Of a stretch of 64,000 bases of DNA, positions 8,586-16,775 are shown piece after piece (within the stretch, counting starts at the first letter, position 1; the number at the start of each line of letters is the position of its first letter). The stretch covers positions 124,001 to 188,000 of the forward strand of contig JADJCU010000005.1 in NCBI GenBank assembly GCA_016703065.1, given 5' to 3'. The position numbers and the translations under genes are program-made. The notes under the pieces were generated by a model. The model did not search any database. It was not told the origin of the DNA and saw only the letters and a list, made by a program, of their open reading frames with translations. The stretch is from a bacterium. Its GTDB lineage: Bacteria; Electryoneota; RPQS01.

Positions 8586-9167
8586 TTAGCCGCGCACAGC
8601 GTCGGCGGTTTGTGATACGAAATGGGGAAGTTCTGACGGTGTTCCGATGGTCCACGACTTGCGTCCCGCCTCAATTAGCTCTCCGGCCTCTGGATTGGGG
8701 TCGCCGGGCGCGAACAAAGACGCACGCAGGATGGTCAACTCGCCGGGATTCAGCGTAATTTCGGCGCTGGTTCCTCCTGCATAAGGCGGCGACTTGCGGA
8801 GCCAGGCTTTGCTCCGGACAATGTACTTGCCGGGCGGAATATTGAGCAGTGTAAGAGTACTCGACGTGGAAAGAGGAATGCGCGGCAGGCGATCTGTATT
8901 CACGGCACCTTCCAGTTTCATCATCGCAAGCCAATCACCCTCTTTGCCGGGCTCAGGGTAGACGATAATGCAAGCGGCAAGTCCCTCGCGCAGAAGCGAC
9001 CCTTTGGTGTCAAGGGTCGTGACGGGTGCCTCCGCTTGCGGCTTTGACATCGGTGCGCCGGAGTCTTGGGTCTGCGGAGCTGCTTCGTTGGTTCCGGGCT
9101 GCTTGGCCTTATCGGAACAGCCGGCCTGCCACACAAGAACAAGGCATAAAACGATGATCCTGAACAT
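8586..9167 (-). CDS. small lipoprotein within the arsenosugar-like operon
   Basis: 193 residues from an ATG at 9167. The N-terminus is a lipoprotein signal (MFRIIVLCLVLVWQAGC) with the modified cysteine at residue 17. Then comes a Gln/Pro/Ala-rich linker and a beta-rich domain (PGKYIVRSKAWLRKSPPYAG, SAEITLNPGELTILRASLF) that looks like a carboxypeptidase-regulatory or transthyretin-like fold. I do not recognise a family. It lies 85 bases after the TIGR04282 transferase gene and 30 before the nitrilase gene, both on the same strand. Confidence 0.75.
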   Translation of the reverse strand: MFRIIVLCLVLVWQAGCSDKAKQPGTNEAAPQTQDSGAPMSKPQAEAPVTTLDTKGSLLREGLAACIIVYPEPGKEGDWLAMMKLEGAVNTDRLPRIPLSTSSTLTLLNIPPGKYIVRSKAWLRKSPPYAGGTSAEITLNPGELTILRASLFAPGDPNPEAGELIEAGRKSWTIGTPSELPHFVSQTADAVRG

Positions 9168-9252
9168 GGAGTAGTCCAATAGGAGTGTTGTTTTCGATAG
9201 GTTGTCAAATCGGCACACGGCGGCCACGCCGCGCTTCAGACGTGCACCGATG

Positions 9253-9915
9253 TCACAGTCCGAGTCTTTTCCAATCTTCAATCGTATCGACATCGGCAAG
9301 CTTGGGGAGTTCGCCATAGGAGATCTCGTCCGCCCGGAGCCGGGCAGTGGTTTCAGCGTAGACCGAATCGGTACCCCATGCGAACCCGGCGAACAAATCG
9401 GGCACAACCCTGGTCATCCCAAGCAGATAGTAGCCGCCGTCCGCGGCGGGACCGAGTACGACCTGTCGATTGTCCAAAGTATGAAAAGCCTGCGAGAGAT
9501 GCTCCGGAGTCAGCGCGGGGCAATCGCTGCCGATGAGCACGACCTTGCGCGCCCCGCTTTGGAAAGCGCGAATCGCCGCGACGCACATCCGCTGCCCAAG
9601 ATCGCCGCTGGCCTGCTGGGAAAAGAATGGTCGGTTTCCAAAATAGGTTTGCGCCTTGATGAAGTCAAAGGGCTCGCTGAGTGTTACTTCGACTTCGTAC
9701 CGGTGGTCCACTTGTTCCAGCAGATCTCGGCAGCGTCGCACAAGCTCGACATAAATCTCGAAAGCACGGGCAGCGCCTTCGGTAGCCGCAATGCGGGCTT
9801 TTACTTTGCCAAGTTCGGGCATACGGGCGAGACAAACAACTGTGTTCATACTGTCAATGCGGTGGTAGGTCTCGTAAATCCGGGCGTGTTCATCGGAAAA
9901 CTTCAAATAGGTCAT
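9253..9915 (-). CDS. TIGR04282 family transferase (DUF2064, GT-A-like)
   Basis: 220 residues from ATG 9915, 10 bases after the stop of the radical SAM gene; the ATG at 9849 (MNTVVCLARMPELGKVKAR) matches the usual family start and is the alternative. Motifs are those of TIGR04282: ARMPELGKVKARI (the nucleotide-sugar loop, normally PxPGxVKTRL), LIGSDCPALTPEHL, and VLGPAADGGYYLLGM. The family is annotated as an arsenosugar-biosynthesis-associated glycosyltransferase from gene neighbourhood. Here it sits with ArsS-like, DUF547 and TIGR04283 genes, the typical company. The true acceptor is unproven, and no arsenic gene is nearby. Confidence 0.9.
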   Translation of the reverse strand: MTYLKFSDEHARIYETYHRIDSMNTVVCLARMPELGKVKARIAATEGAARAFEIYVELVRRCRDLLEQVDHRYEVEVTLSEPFDFIKAQTYFGNRPFFSQQASGDLGQRMCVAAIRAFQSGARKVVLIGSDCPALTPEHLSQAFHTLDNRQVVLGPAADGGYYLLGMTRVVPDLFAGFAWGTDSVYAETTARLRADEISYGELPKLADVDTIEDWKRLGL

Positions 9916-9925
9916 AAGGTGGTGG

Positions 9926-10915
9926 TTACGTGACCGCGCCGCTGCAGGATGAACCGGCTCCGGCTGTGCAGCCGAAACAATGTTCACTGATCACAATTTC
10001 GCGAGTGTTAAGCGCGGCGGTCCAGTCATTGATGTGCGCTGGAAGCCCATGATTGACGCGCAGATCGAGCATTTGATTGAAATCGCAGTCGTAGAGGAAT
10101 CCCTGCCAATCGACCGAGATGAGCGATCGGCACATGACGTTCTTCGCGGCACACGGATTGAAAGCGCTCGCAATCCGAGCCAAATATTCTTCGTACCTTC
10201 CGGATTCCAAAAGCGTCTCACGAAAGCGTCCGACCGGCATGTTGGTAATACAGAAGAGCCTGTTGAAGACGATCCCGAAGTCACGGGCAAGCTGCTCTTT
10301 ATAGTCGCGTTCCAGACCAGCTTGATCGGGAGGAAGCGCCTCTCCTGCAGGATTGTAGACCAAGTTCAACTGCAAGTCTTGGTCGTGCCCGTAACCAAGA
10401 TCATTCAGGCGCACCAAAGCGTCTATCGATTTGCGAAAGACGCCGACGCCGCGCTGCGCGTCTGTGTTGGCCTCCGTGTAACAGGGCAGCGACGCAATGA
10501 TCTCGACCCGATGCCGGGCGAGAAAGGCGGCAAGTTCCTCGTGCGGTCTTGTGAGGAGGATAGTCAGATTGCAGCGGTCGATGACGTGCAGTCCGCGCGC
10601 CCGGCACTCCTCGACAAACCAGCGAAAATGCGGATTCAGTTCCGGCGCGCCTCCGGTGATATCTACAGTCTTGGCTTTGCTTTGATCGAGCACACGCAGA
10701 CACTGTAGGAACACTTCCCGCGGCATGATTTCGCGTCGATCCGGTCCGGCGTCCACGTGGCAGTGCGTGCACGTTTGGTTGCACAATTTGCCAACATTGA
10801 CTTGCAGCGTCTCGATTCCTGTCGCGGACAGCGGATACAGATTTGCTTCGCGCATCTTTGCAGCGAAACCGTCTGGCACAGCGGAATGCCGCGGCGAAAT
10901 GATCGGCAACGTCAT
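9926..10915 (-). CDS. arsS: ArsS-like radical SAM enzyme (TIGR04167 family)
   Basis: 329 residues. The radical SAM cluster motif is CNQTCTHCH (C45, C49, C52), followed by the SAM-binding segment VDITGGAPELNP. A cysteine-rich C-terminus (HCFGCTAGAGSSC) fits an auxiliary cluster site. The family name comes from radical-SAM adenosylation of dimethylated arsenic in arsenosugar synthesis. Many genomes carry it without arsM, so the arsenic substrate here is inference. Its start overlaps the DUF547 stop by the ATGA arrangement, which implies translational coupling, and the TIGR04282 gene follows within 10 bases. Confidence 0.92.
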   Translation of the reverse strand: MTLPIISPRHSAVPDGFAAKMREANLYPLSATGIETLQVNVGKLCNQTCTHCHVDAGPDRREIMPREVFLQCLRVLDQSKAKTVDITGGAPELNPHFRWFVEECRARGLHVIDRCNLTILLTRPHEELAAFLARHRVEIIASLPCYTEANTDAQRGVGVFRKSIDALVRLNDLGYGHDQDLQLNLVYNPAGEALPPDQAGLERDYKEQLARDFGIVFNRLFCITNMPVGRFRETLLESGRYEEYLARIASAFNPCAAKNVMCRSLISVDWQGFLYDCDFNQMLDLRVNHGLPAHINDWTAALNTREIVISEHCFGCTAGAGSSCSGAVT

Positions 10916-11673
10916 TTTCCGTCGCTGCTTTTCAGTGTGTCGCCGGGCTGCCGTTCATTCACCGACCAATCATAGTCGGTGTAGTTTATCCGTGTGTCTT
11001 TGGTGATCTCAGGATAATACAGCTGTAGCAGGGTGCGGATGCCCTCTTCGTTGTTGAAGTCTTCGCGATACCATTTAAAAATGGGCGAGAGGTGGAGTTC
11101 GCCATTCTCGAAGCGATTTTCAGTCGGTCGTTCCGTCAGGAATTTCTCCTCCGCTCCGGCTAACTGCCCATTGAGATTGCGGTCGGTGAAAGCCTCTTCC
11201 GGCAGCACCGGACAGCCTTCGGAACCACATACAATCGCGAAGTGAATTCGCGGGTCGTCGAAATCGGCCCGGAGGATATCATGCTCGATCTGGCCGAGCG
11301 ACACGGTATGGCCAAAGAGCGTGATGAACTTCTTATTCCACGGGCTGGAAAAGAAACCGCCGATGTCCTGAATGCTGGCGACGGGCCAATGATCGATCAG
11401 CAGCTGCATAGTAGCGGCATTGTAGAGGTTGATCATAAACGAGAGCTTTTCGCTCTTGGTGAACGCCTGATAATGCTCAAAGGGGACGCCGCCGCACGAT
11501 GTGACAAAGCTGTCAAGCGCCGCCCGGTCGCTTTTCAACGCGGCATAGTCGACCTGACCATTCTGCACATACTTGTCGAGCACGGATTGATATTTAGCGT
11601 ACGTATGGTCAAAGGCCATCAGCGGAGTGCACAGCGTGAAGGTTAAGATGCAGCACAGGAGCTTATTTTTCAT
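10912..11673 (-). CDS. DUF547 domain secreted protein
   Basis: 253 residues from ATG 11673, preceded by GGAGGG. A signal peptide (MKNKLLCCILTFTLCTPLMA) leads into a DUF547 domain covering nearly the whole chain: YVQNGQVDYAALK, FMINLYNAATMQLL, and the hallmark IHFAIVCGSEGCPVL with conserved His and two Cys. The role of DUF547 is unknown; it has been suggested to be related to thiol-protease folds. It overlaps the upstream glycosyltransferase gene by 11 bases and the downstream radical SAM gene by 4, so it belongs to the operon and would act in the periplasm while its neighbours are cytoplasmic. Confidence 0.93.
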   Translation of the reverse strand: MKNKLLCCILTFTLCTPLMAFDHTYAKYQSVLDKYVQNGQVDYAALKSDRAALDSFVTSCGGVPFEHYQAFTKSEKLSFMINLYNAATMQLLIDHWPVASIQDIGGFFSSPWNKKFITLFGHTVSLGQIEHDILRADFDDPRIHFAIVCGSEGCPVLPEEAFTDRNLNGQLAGAEEKFLTERPTENRFENGELHLSPIFKWYREDFNNEEGIRTLLQLYYPEITKDTRINYTDYDWSVNERQPGDTLKSSDGK

Positions 11674-12415
11674 CGGCGCCCCCTCCCTGCTCAACGAATG
11701 GGCGGAATTTGGCCTGAAGCGATGCAGGCGATTTGCCTCGGTAGTGCCACCAGAGCGTGTTGAAGTTCATCGCCATCGCTCGCATTGCGCCGAGCTTCTC
11801 GTAGCGGCGCGCGGAGGTCGTGAGCTTGTCACGTAAGAGGTACGTCTTACCATGGCGGGCGAGCAGACGCTGAAACTGGAAATCTTCGAGGATAGGCCAA
11901 TCCGGAAATCCGCCGAGCTCGAGGAACACAGAGCGGCGTACAAATAGTCCTTGGTCGCCCCAGGGCATTGAAAGCCAGCGCGAGCGCAAATTGGCGCCCC
12001 AGGCAATGGTCCGCATGGCGAATGTGTCGCGGTCAAATTTCAGACGAAAAGCGCCACCATCAAGTTCCGGACGATTGTGCATCAGCTCCAGAATCTTGGT
12101 CACGGATCGCGGCGGCGGAGTCGAGTCGGCATGGAAGAACCAGAGGATGTCCCCACTTGCCTCACGCGCCCCGAGATTGAGCTGCTGACCGCGCCCGGGC
12201 ATCGTTTCATGGACTCGGTCCGCCCAAATCCTGGCGGTGTTAACCGTTCCATCATTGCTTCCGCCGTCCACCACGATGATCTCCGGCCGGGGAGTCTCGA
12301 GCACAAGCATCTCCAAGAGCTTAGGCAAGCGCACGGCCTCGTTCAGGGTCGGAATAACGACACTGACCTGTTCAGTTATGGGAGCTGCCTGGGCTGGGGT
12401 GCTTGCGGTCGGCAT
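11663..12415 (-). CDS. TIGR04283 family glycosyltransferase (GT2)
   Basis: 250 residues. The GT2 signature is clear: VSVVIPTLNEAVRLPKLLE, EIIVVDGGSNDGT, then GRGQQLNLGAREASGDILWF with FHADSTPPP as the DxD-like metal site, and WGDQGLFVRRSVFLELGGFP before the acceptor loop (ILEDFQFQRLL). This pattern is that of TIGR04283, a regular partner of TIGR04282 and the ArsS-like enzyme. First gene of the minus-strand operon; its promoter must lie in the 191 bases to the divergent flavoprotein gene. The sugar and acceptor are not known. Confidence 0.93.
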   Translation of the reverse strand: MPTASTPAQAAPITEQVSVVIPTLNEAVRLPKLLEMLVLETPRPEIIVVDGGSNDGTVNTARIWADRVHETMPGRGQQLNLGAREASGDILWFFHADSTPPPRSVTKILELMHNRPELDGGAFRLKFDRDTFAMRTIAWGANLRSRWLSMPWGDQGLFVRRSVFLELGGFPDWPILEDFQFQRLLARHGKTYLLRDKLTTSARRYEKLGAMRAMAMNFNTLWWHYRGKSPASLQAKFRPFVEQGGGADEK

Positions 12416-12606
12416 GTTGGATTGCTATCTTAAAAGCGAGACAGAATATAACAAACATTCCGGTAAGCTAACAGTAGGTCGCTACCGTGAGCGATACCGG
12501 GCCACTGTCATCGATTATGGGCAAGAAACTGGATCTGTCACTCTAAAATTATGTTTTATAAAAAGATACGTACGCTTCGAGTTGACATTGGTCTTGGGAG
12601 CCGGAT

Positions 12607-14106
12607 TTGAGCCATCCCGAGCCGAGCCATGCCGATAATCGTGCGACTCTGAACGAGCAGTGTCGCCCCTCCGGATACCGCAATCCGGACCCCCAGTCGC
12701 GCTACAACCTCGTGGTCGTGGGCAGCGGGACAGCCGGTATTTCGACCGCACTGGGAGCTGCGCTCCTGGGTGCCAAGGTGGCGCTGGTCGAGCGGGACAT
12801 GTTGGGCGGGAGCCGCCTTCACTCGGTGACGTTGCCGACCAAGGCGCTTGTGCGCGCTGGCCGAGCGGCGCACGCACTCCGAACTGCGGAGAAGTTCGGT
12901 GTCACGCTACAACCCATCGAGTGGAATTCCGCCGGAGTCTTGGACTACGTAAGAGCTGTTCAAGCCAAAAGCGCGGCCTCGGGGAGTCTGCAGGAGCTGC
13001 TGGACCGCAACGTCGATGTGTTCTTCGGCACGGGCAGATTTGTAGATGCGCAAACGCTGGACGTTGAGGGAGCGCGGTTGCGTTTCGCGCGTGCGGTTGT
13101 CGCAACAGGCGTACGTCCAGCGAAGCTGGGCATTCCCGGGCTTGCCGAGTGTGAACCACTGTATAGTAATACTCTCTTGAGGCAGGCGCGGTTGCCTGAT
13201 TCTGTGGCGATTCTGGGCGGCGGCCCGGTGGGAGTGGAACTGGCACAGGCTCTGACTCGGCTGGGCGTCAGCGTCCTTCTCTATGAGCAGCGGCTGCGCA
13301 TCTTGCCTCGCGAAGACGCGGACGTGAGCACTCTGCTTACGGGAATTCTGCGGAGCGAGGGTGTGCAGATTCATCAAGATGTACGTAGTATGCGCTGTGT
13401 TCGCAACGGCAACCAGCGCACGATCGAGTGTGACGCGAACGGACTGCACGCGGTTCACACCGTCGAGCAGATTTTGGTCACGGTTGGCAATACACCGAAC
13501 ATTGAGGAATTGAGGCTCGACCAAGCCGGAGTCGAGCACGACCCCGAGGGAATTCGGGTTACCGAGCAGATGCGAACGACCAATCCCCGGATATTTGCGT
13601 GCGGCGACGTTGCCTCGGAGCATCACTATCCGCATGCGTCGGAGGCGCTGGCGCGCACGGTCGTGGGCAACGCGCTGTTCTTCAGCAATGCGAGCGTACG
13701 GGACCTGAACATTCCCACGGCAATTTACACGGACCCGGAAATCGCACGCGTTGGCATTTCTGCACCGGATGGTATCGACTCCGGGCTCAACGAGGCGCAC
13801 TGTTTCCTTTCGGCCAACGACCGCGCGCGACTTGACCATTCGGAGGCGGGGTTTGTGAAACTCGTGCACGATCGGCGGGGCCAAATCAAGGGGGCGACGA
13901 TCGTATCACCGCGAGCAAGCGAGCTGATCGGTGAAGTGGTCCTGGCCATGAACCACCGCATCTCGCTAAGGGACCTTGCGCTAACCGTTCATCCTTATCC
14001 AACGGAGTCGGAGTTGCTCCGGAAGTGCGGCGATTACTATCGGACGACGCTGCTCACACCGGCGGCCCTGCGGCTCGTGAAAAAGATCATGGATTGGCGA
14101 CGCTGA
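12607..14106 (+). CDS. mercuric-reductase-like flavoprotein lacking redox cysteines
   Basis: 499 residues from a TTG at 12607 with GGAG about 7 bases upstream. It is a pyridine nucleotide-disulfide oxidoreductase: FAD site VVVGSGTAGISTAL (residues 36-49), NAD site ILGGGPVGVELAQ (about 200-212), second FAD motif IFACGDV, and the dimerisation domain with TVHPYPTESELLRK. The usual active-site segment GGxCxxxxCxPxKAL reads GGSRLHSVTLPTKAL, so both cysteines are replaced (Arg70, Thr75). It therefore cannot do disulfide chemistry. It faces the arsenosugar-like operon across 191 bases; such flavoproteins are common neighbours of TIGR04282/TIGR04283 genes. It may be a flavin oxidoreductase of another kind or a regulatory pseudoenzyme. 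Confidence 0.9.
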   Translation: MSHPEPSHADNRATLNEQCRPSGYRNPDPQSRYNLVVVGSGTAGISTALGAALLGAKVALVERDMLGGSRLHSVTLPTKALVRAGRAAHALRTAEKFGVTLQPIEWNSAGVLDYVRAVQAKSAASGSLQELLDRNVDVFFGTGRFVDAQTLDVEGARLRFARAVVATGVRPAKLGIPGLAECEPLYSNTLLRQARLPDSVAILGGGPVGVELAQALTRLGVSVLLYEQRLRILPREDADVSTLLTGILRSEGVQIHQDVRSMRCVRNGNQRTIECDANGLHAVHTVEQILVTVGNTPNIEELRLDQAGVEHDPEGIRVTEQMRTTNPRIFACGDVASEHHYPHASEALARTVVGNALFFSNASVRDLNIPTAIYTDPEIARVGISAPDGIDSGLNEAHCFLSANDRARLDHSEAGFVKLVHDRRGQIKGATIVSPRASELIGEVVLAMNHRISLRDLALTVHPYPTESELLRKCGDYYRTTLLTPAALRLVKKIMDWRR

Positions 14107-14249
14107 TCCTACGCCTCGGCAAGTGAGTGGTCGATGCGGAGCGTCACGGACGCTCCGCTTTGCGTTTTAGCACAATTCTAACGGTAAACAAACCGGAACC
14201 TGTATCTACTTGCATATATTAGGTGCAACGAACTGACCAAGGAGCCGGA

Positions 14250-16079
14250 ATGAAAGCCCAAACCGAGCGTGTCCTGACAACAGCCCCACGGAATAGCCAC
14301 ACACTCACGCTGAAGGTGGCGTCGCTTGCGGCCTCGGTGGCAGACCACATTCTTGGATTCCCGGAAGTGGATCGGCTATATCATTCCGTGACGGAGCGCA
14401 GCACGGGTTCGACCTTCTGCCGGGGGCTTCTTGACCAATTGGATTTGAAAGTTCAAGTAACGGATGAAGATTTGGCCCGGGTACCAACAGGGGGACCGGC
14501 CGTGGTTGTCGCCAATCATCCGTTCGGGTTACTCGATCCAATCATTCTATATGTAACACTTCGTGCCTTGCGGCCCGACGTGAAAGTGATCACCAATTCG
14601 ATGCTCTCAAGCGTCCGCGAGCTGAAGGATTTCTGCATTTTCGTTGATCCATTTGGGGGACCACAGGCGCAACGCGCAAACGCCCGAGCAGTCCGCGAGA
14701 CGATGGAGTGGCTGAGCAACGGCGGAATGGTTGTGATGTTTCCTGCGGGAGAAGTCGCGGCGTTGACGAGTCGTACATGGCAAGTCTCGGAACCTGAGTG
14801 GAACAGCTCCTGCGTGAGGTTCGCGAGCAAGACAAATGCGGCAGTGGTTCCGGTTCTGTTCAAGGGTACGAATTGTCCGGTCTTTCATTTGGCGGGTCTT
14901 GTTCATCCCCGGCTTCGCACGGCACTGTTGCCTTACGAGCTGTTGAACAAGCGTAAGATGGAGATTCGGCTTGCGATCGGACATTCAATTCCGTCGCACC
15001 GGCTGGACGGGTACGAGTCCCCTGAGCAGGCCACGGGGTTTCTTCGTCAGCGAACGTTCCACTTGAAGAATCGTTGGAAGATTCGGCCCCTCGCAAACGC
15101 CATCAGTTCGCTTTCGAGCCGGAGTTTGCCGGCGGTGAAGGCGCATCCGCGGGCGGGCGCCCTCTCGTACGAGGTCGAGAGTCTGCCCCGTGAGTGTGTG
15201 ATGCTCGAATCGTCGGACGTTAAGGTATACTGTGCGGCGGCGCGGCAGATTCCAGAGATGCTGTTCGAGATTGGCCGACAGCGGGAGATCACGTTCCGTC
15301 AGACCGGTGAAGGCAGCGGCCGCGAGATTGACTTGGATGAGTTCGACCACGAATACCTGCATCTGTTCAGCTGGCACACGGTCAACAAGGAACTGATCGG
15401 AGCCTATCGTCTCGGTCCGACAGATCGCGTGCGGCCTAACGACGGGCTGTATGTGCGGAGTCTGTTCAAGATTCACCCGCGCCTGATGAACCAGTTGGTA
15501 CCCGGGCTTGAATTAGGCCGGAGTTTTGTGCGCCAGAAGTATCAGCGTTCGCCATCTGCGTTGGCACTGCTCTGGAAAGGTCTGGCCCGGTATGTCAGCC
15601 TGAATCCACAGTATCATTTGTTGTTTGGACCGGTCTCAATTAGCAAGGACTATACGGCGGCATCGCATCAGTTGATCGTGCGCTACCTCGAGCGGCAATG
15701 CTACGATGCCACCAGCGCGGCTTGGGTCAAGGCGCGGACACCGTTCCGGCGCGTGGATGCGCTGCCATTCACAGGTCGATTGCCGATGCTTGAGCCGCAA
15801 TCAGTAGATGAGCTGACGGAGCTTGTCTCGGACTTAGAAGCGGACGGGAAGGGAGTGCCGGTGTTAGTGCGGGAATATTTACGGCTCGGCGGGAGAGTCC
15901 TCGGCTTCAATGTGGACCCGCACTTCAGCAATGTGGTGGACGCGCTGATCATGGTCGATTTGACCAAGACTCCGAAGCGAGTGTTGGACCGTTACATGGG
16001 GCGTGATGAGGCCGCGGCATTTAGCGAGTACCATGCGCGCATGACGGTATCGACATTGTCCCGGCTGTTAGCAGCATAG
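14250..16079 (+). CDS. olsF: OlsF-like fused acyltransferase (PlsC domain plus OlsB-type N-acyltransferase)
   Basis: 609 residues from the ATG at 14250, which follows AAGGAGCCGGA. Residues about 65-290 are a lysophospholipid-acyltransferase (PlsC) domain with NHPFGLLDP (His90, Asp96) and FPAGEVAAL. Residues about 330-600 are an OlsB/hemolysin-type N-acyltransferase domain (EIGRQREITFRQTGEGSG, DEFDHEYLHLFSW, LIGAYRLG). OlsB makes lyso-ornithine lipid from an amino acid and acyl-ACP, and the PlsC-type partner adds the second acyl chain. The fusion matches the bifunctional OlsF architecture, so ornithine- or other aminolipids in the membrane are predicted. It lies 143 bases after the flavoprotein and ends at a strong terminator. 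Symbol given by architecture, not by experiment. Confidence 0.85.
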   Translation: MKAQTERVLTTAPRNSHTLTLKVASLAASVADHILGFPEVDRLYHSVTERSTGSTFCRGLLDQLDLKVQVTDEDLARVPTGGPAVVVANHPFGLLDPIILYVTLRALRPDVKVITNSMLSSVRELKDFCIFVDPFGGPQAQRANARAVRETMEWLSNGGMVVMFPAGEVAALTSRTWQVSEPEWNSSCVRFASKTNAAVVPVLFKGTNCPVFHLAGLVHPRLRTALLPYELLNKRKMEIRLAIGHSIPSHRLDGYESPEQATGFLRQRTFHLKNRWKIRPLANAISSLSSRSLPAVKAHPRAGALSYEVESLPRECVMLESSDVKVYCAAARQIPEMLFEIGRQREITFRQTGEGSGREIDLDEFDHEYLHLFSWHTVNKELIGAYRLGPTDRVRPNDGLYVRSLFKIHPRLMNQLVPGLELGRSFVRQKYQRSPSALALLWKGLARYVSLNPQYHLLFGPVSISKDYTAASHQLIVRYLERQCYDATSAAWVKARTPFRRVDALPFTGRLPMLEPQSVDELTELVSDLEADGKGVPVLVREYLRLGGRVLGFNVDPHFSNVVDALIMVDLTKTPKRVLDRYMGRDEAAAFSEYHARMTVSTLSRLLAA

Positions 16080-16115
16080 TCGGATTTCTCACCGCCCATT
16101 GTGAGGGCGGACCAA

Positions 16116-16153
16116 ACAAGAAGGCGGCCCCGTGAGGCCGCCTCGTTTGTTTA
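16116..16153 (+). terminator. bidirectional terminator
   Basis: Extended hairpin aacaa...aggcggcc / ggccgcct...tttgtt around a short loop lies between the convergent acyltransferase and lipoprotein genes. T-rich tracts occur on both strands, so it can serve both genes. Confidence 0.8.
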
Positions 16154-16169
16154 GATCTTTTTGCGGCGG

Positions 16170-16724
16170 TTACTTCTTGGTCTTCTTCCAGTTGTTGTAC
16201 TGTTCGACCAAGTTGCGGACATTTTCAACGTCGCTGGTGACTTCGGTCTTGTACGTAATCTCTTTGGAATCGGCGGCCCATTCGATGACTTCGGAACTGC
16301 CGAGTGCGACGGCGTTGCCGTTGTGCTCGGTCAAGGTCTCGTCAATTGCGCCGGGAAGCAGAAGAATCGGCGCACAATTGCAGTCGGCGGTGCGATACAG
16401 CTTCGCAGAACCCATGTTGGCAAAGCTGAACTCAACCTTGCCGCACAAAACGCCATCCTGTTCGAAGAGTTCTTTCTTGGTGATGGTCCAGTCGGCATTT
16501 TCGTCTTCAAATGTAGTGCCTTCAAGGTAATCGGTCACGAGCGTGCCGAAATCCTTGAACGAGACGTCGCGCTCATCTTCATCGCTTGAGTGAATGTTGT
16601 AAAAGAAGATGGAGCCAGTACCGGTGCCGTCGGCGTTCAGCTTAAAGCTGTAAGTCTTGTTCTGTACATTCAAACAGCCGACGGAGAGCGCGGCCAACAA
16701 TACGAGCAAGAGGAGTTTCTTCAT
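16170..16724 (-). CDS. lipoprotein of unknown function
   Basis: 184 residues. The lipoprotein signal MKKLLLLVLLAALSVGC places the acylated cysteine at residue 17, and GAGG stands 7 bases before the ATG. The mature part is beta-rich and acidic (YSFKLNADGTGTGSIFFYN, DEDERDVSFKDF), with a Cys pair DCNC near the middle and a Lys-rich end. This layout (an NxDGTGxG strand, then a long domain) resembles small envelope lipoproteins of FCB bacteria, but I do not recognise a named family. Confidence 0.8.
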   Translation of the reverse strand: MKKLLLLVLLAALSVGCLNVQNKTYSFKLNADGTGTGSIFFYNIHSSDEDERDVSFKDFGTLVTDYLEGTTFEDENADWTITKKELFEQDGVLCGKVEFSFANMGSAKLYRTADCNCAPILLLPGAIDETLTEHNGNAVALGSSEVIEWAADSKEITYKTEVTSDVENVRNLVEQYNNWKKTKK

Positions 16725-16775
16725 GGAACCTCGGTATGTGAAATAGGGAATGAATCATTCAACAAGGACAAGTTA

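Noticed and set aside
12580..12606. TTGACA as promoter of the flavoprotein gene
   Set aside because: The hexamer lies about 20 bases before the start codon, so a -10 box would fall inside the gene.
12907..13884. 325-codon open frame on the minus strand opposite the flavoprotein
   Set aside because: The flavoprotein frame has clear FAD/NAD motifs; the opposite frame has none and is a GC-biased shadow.
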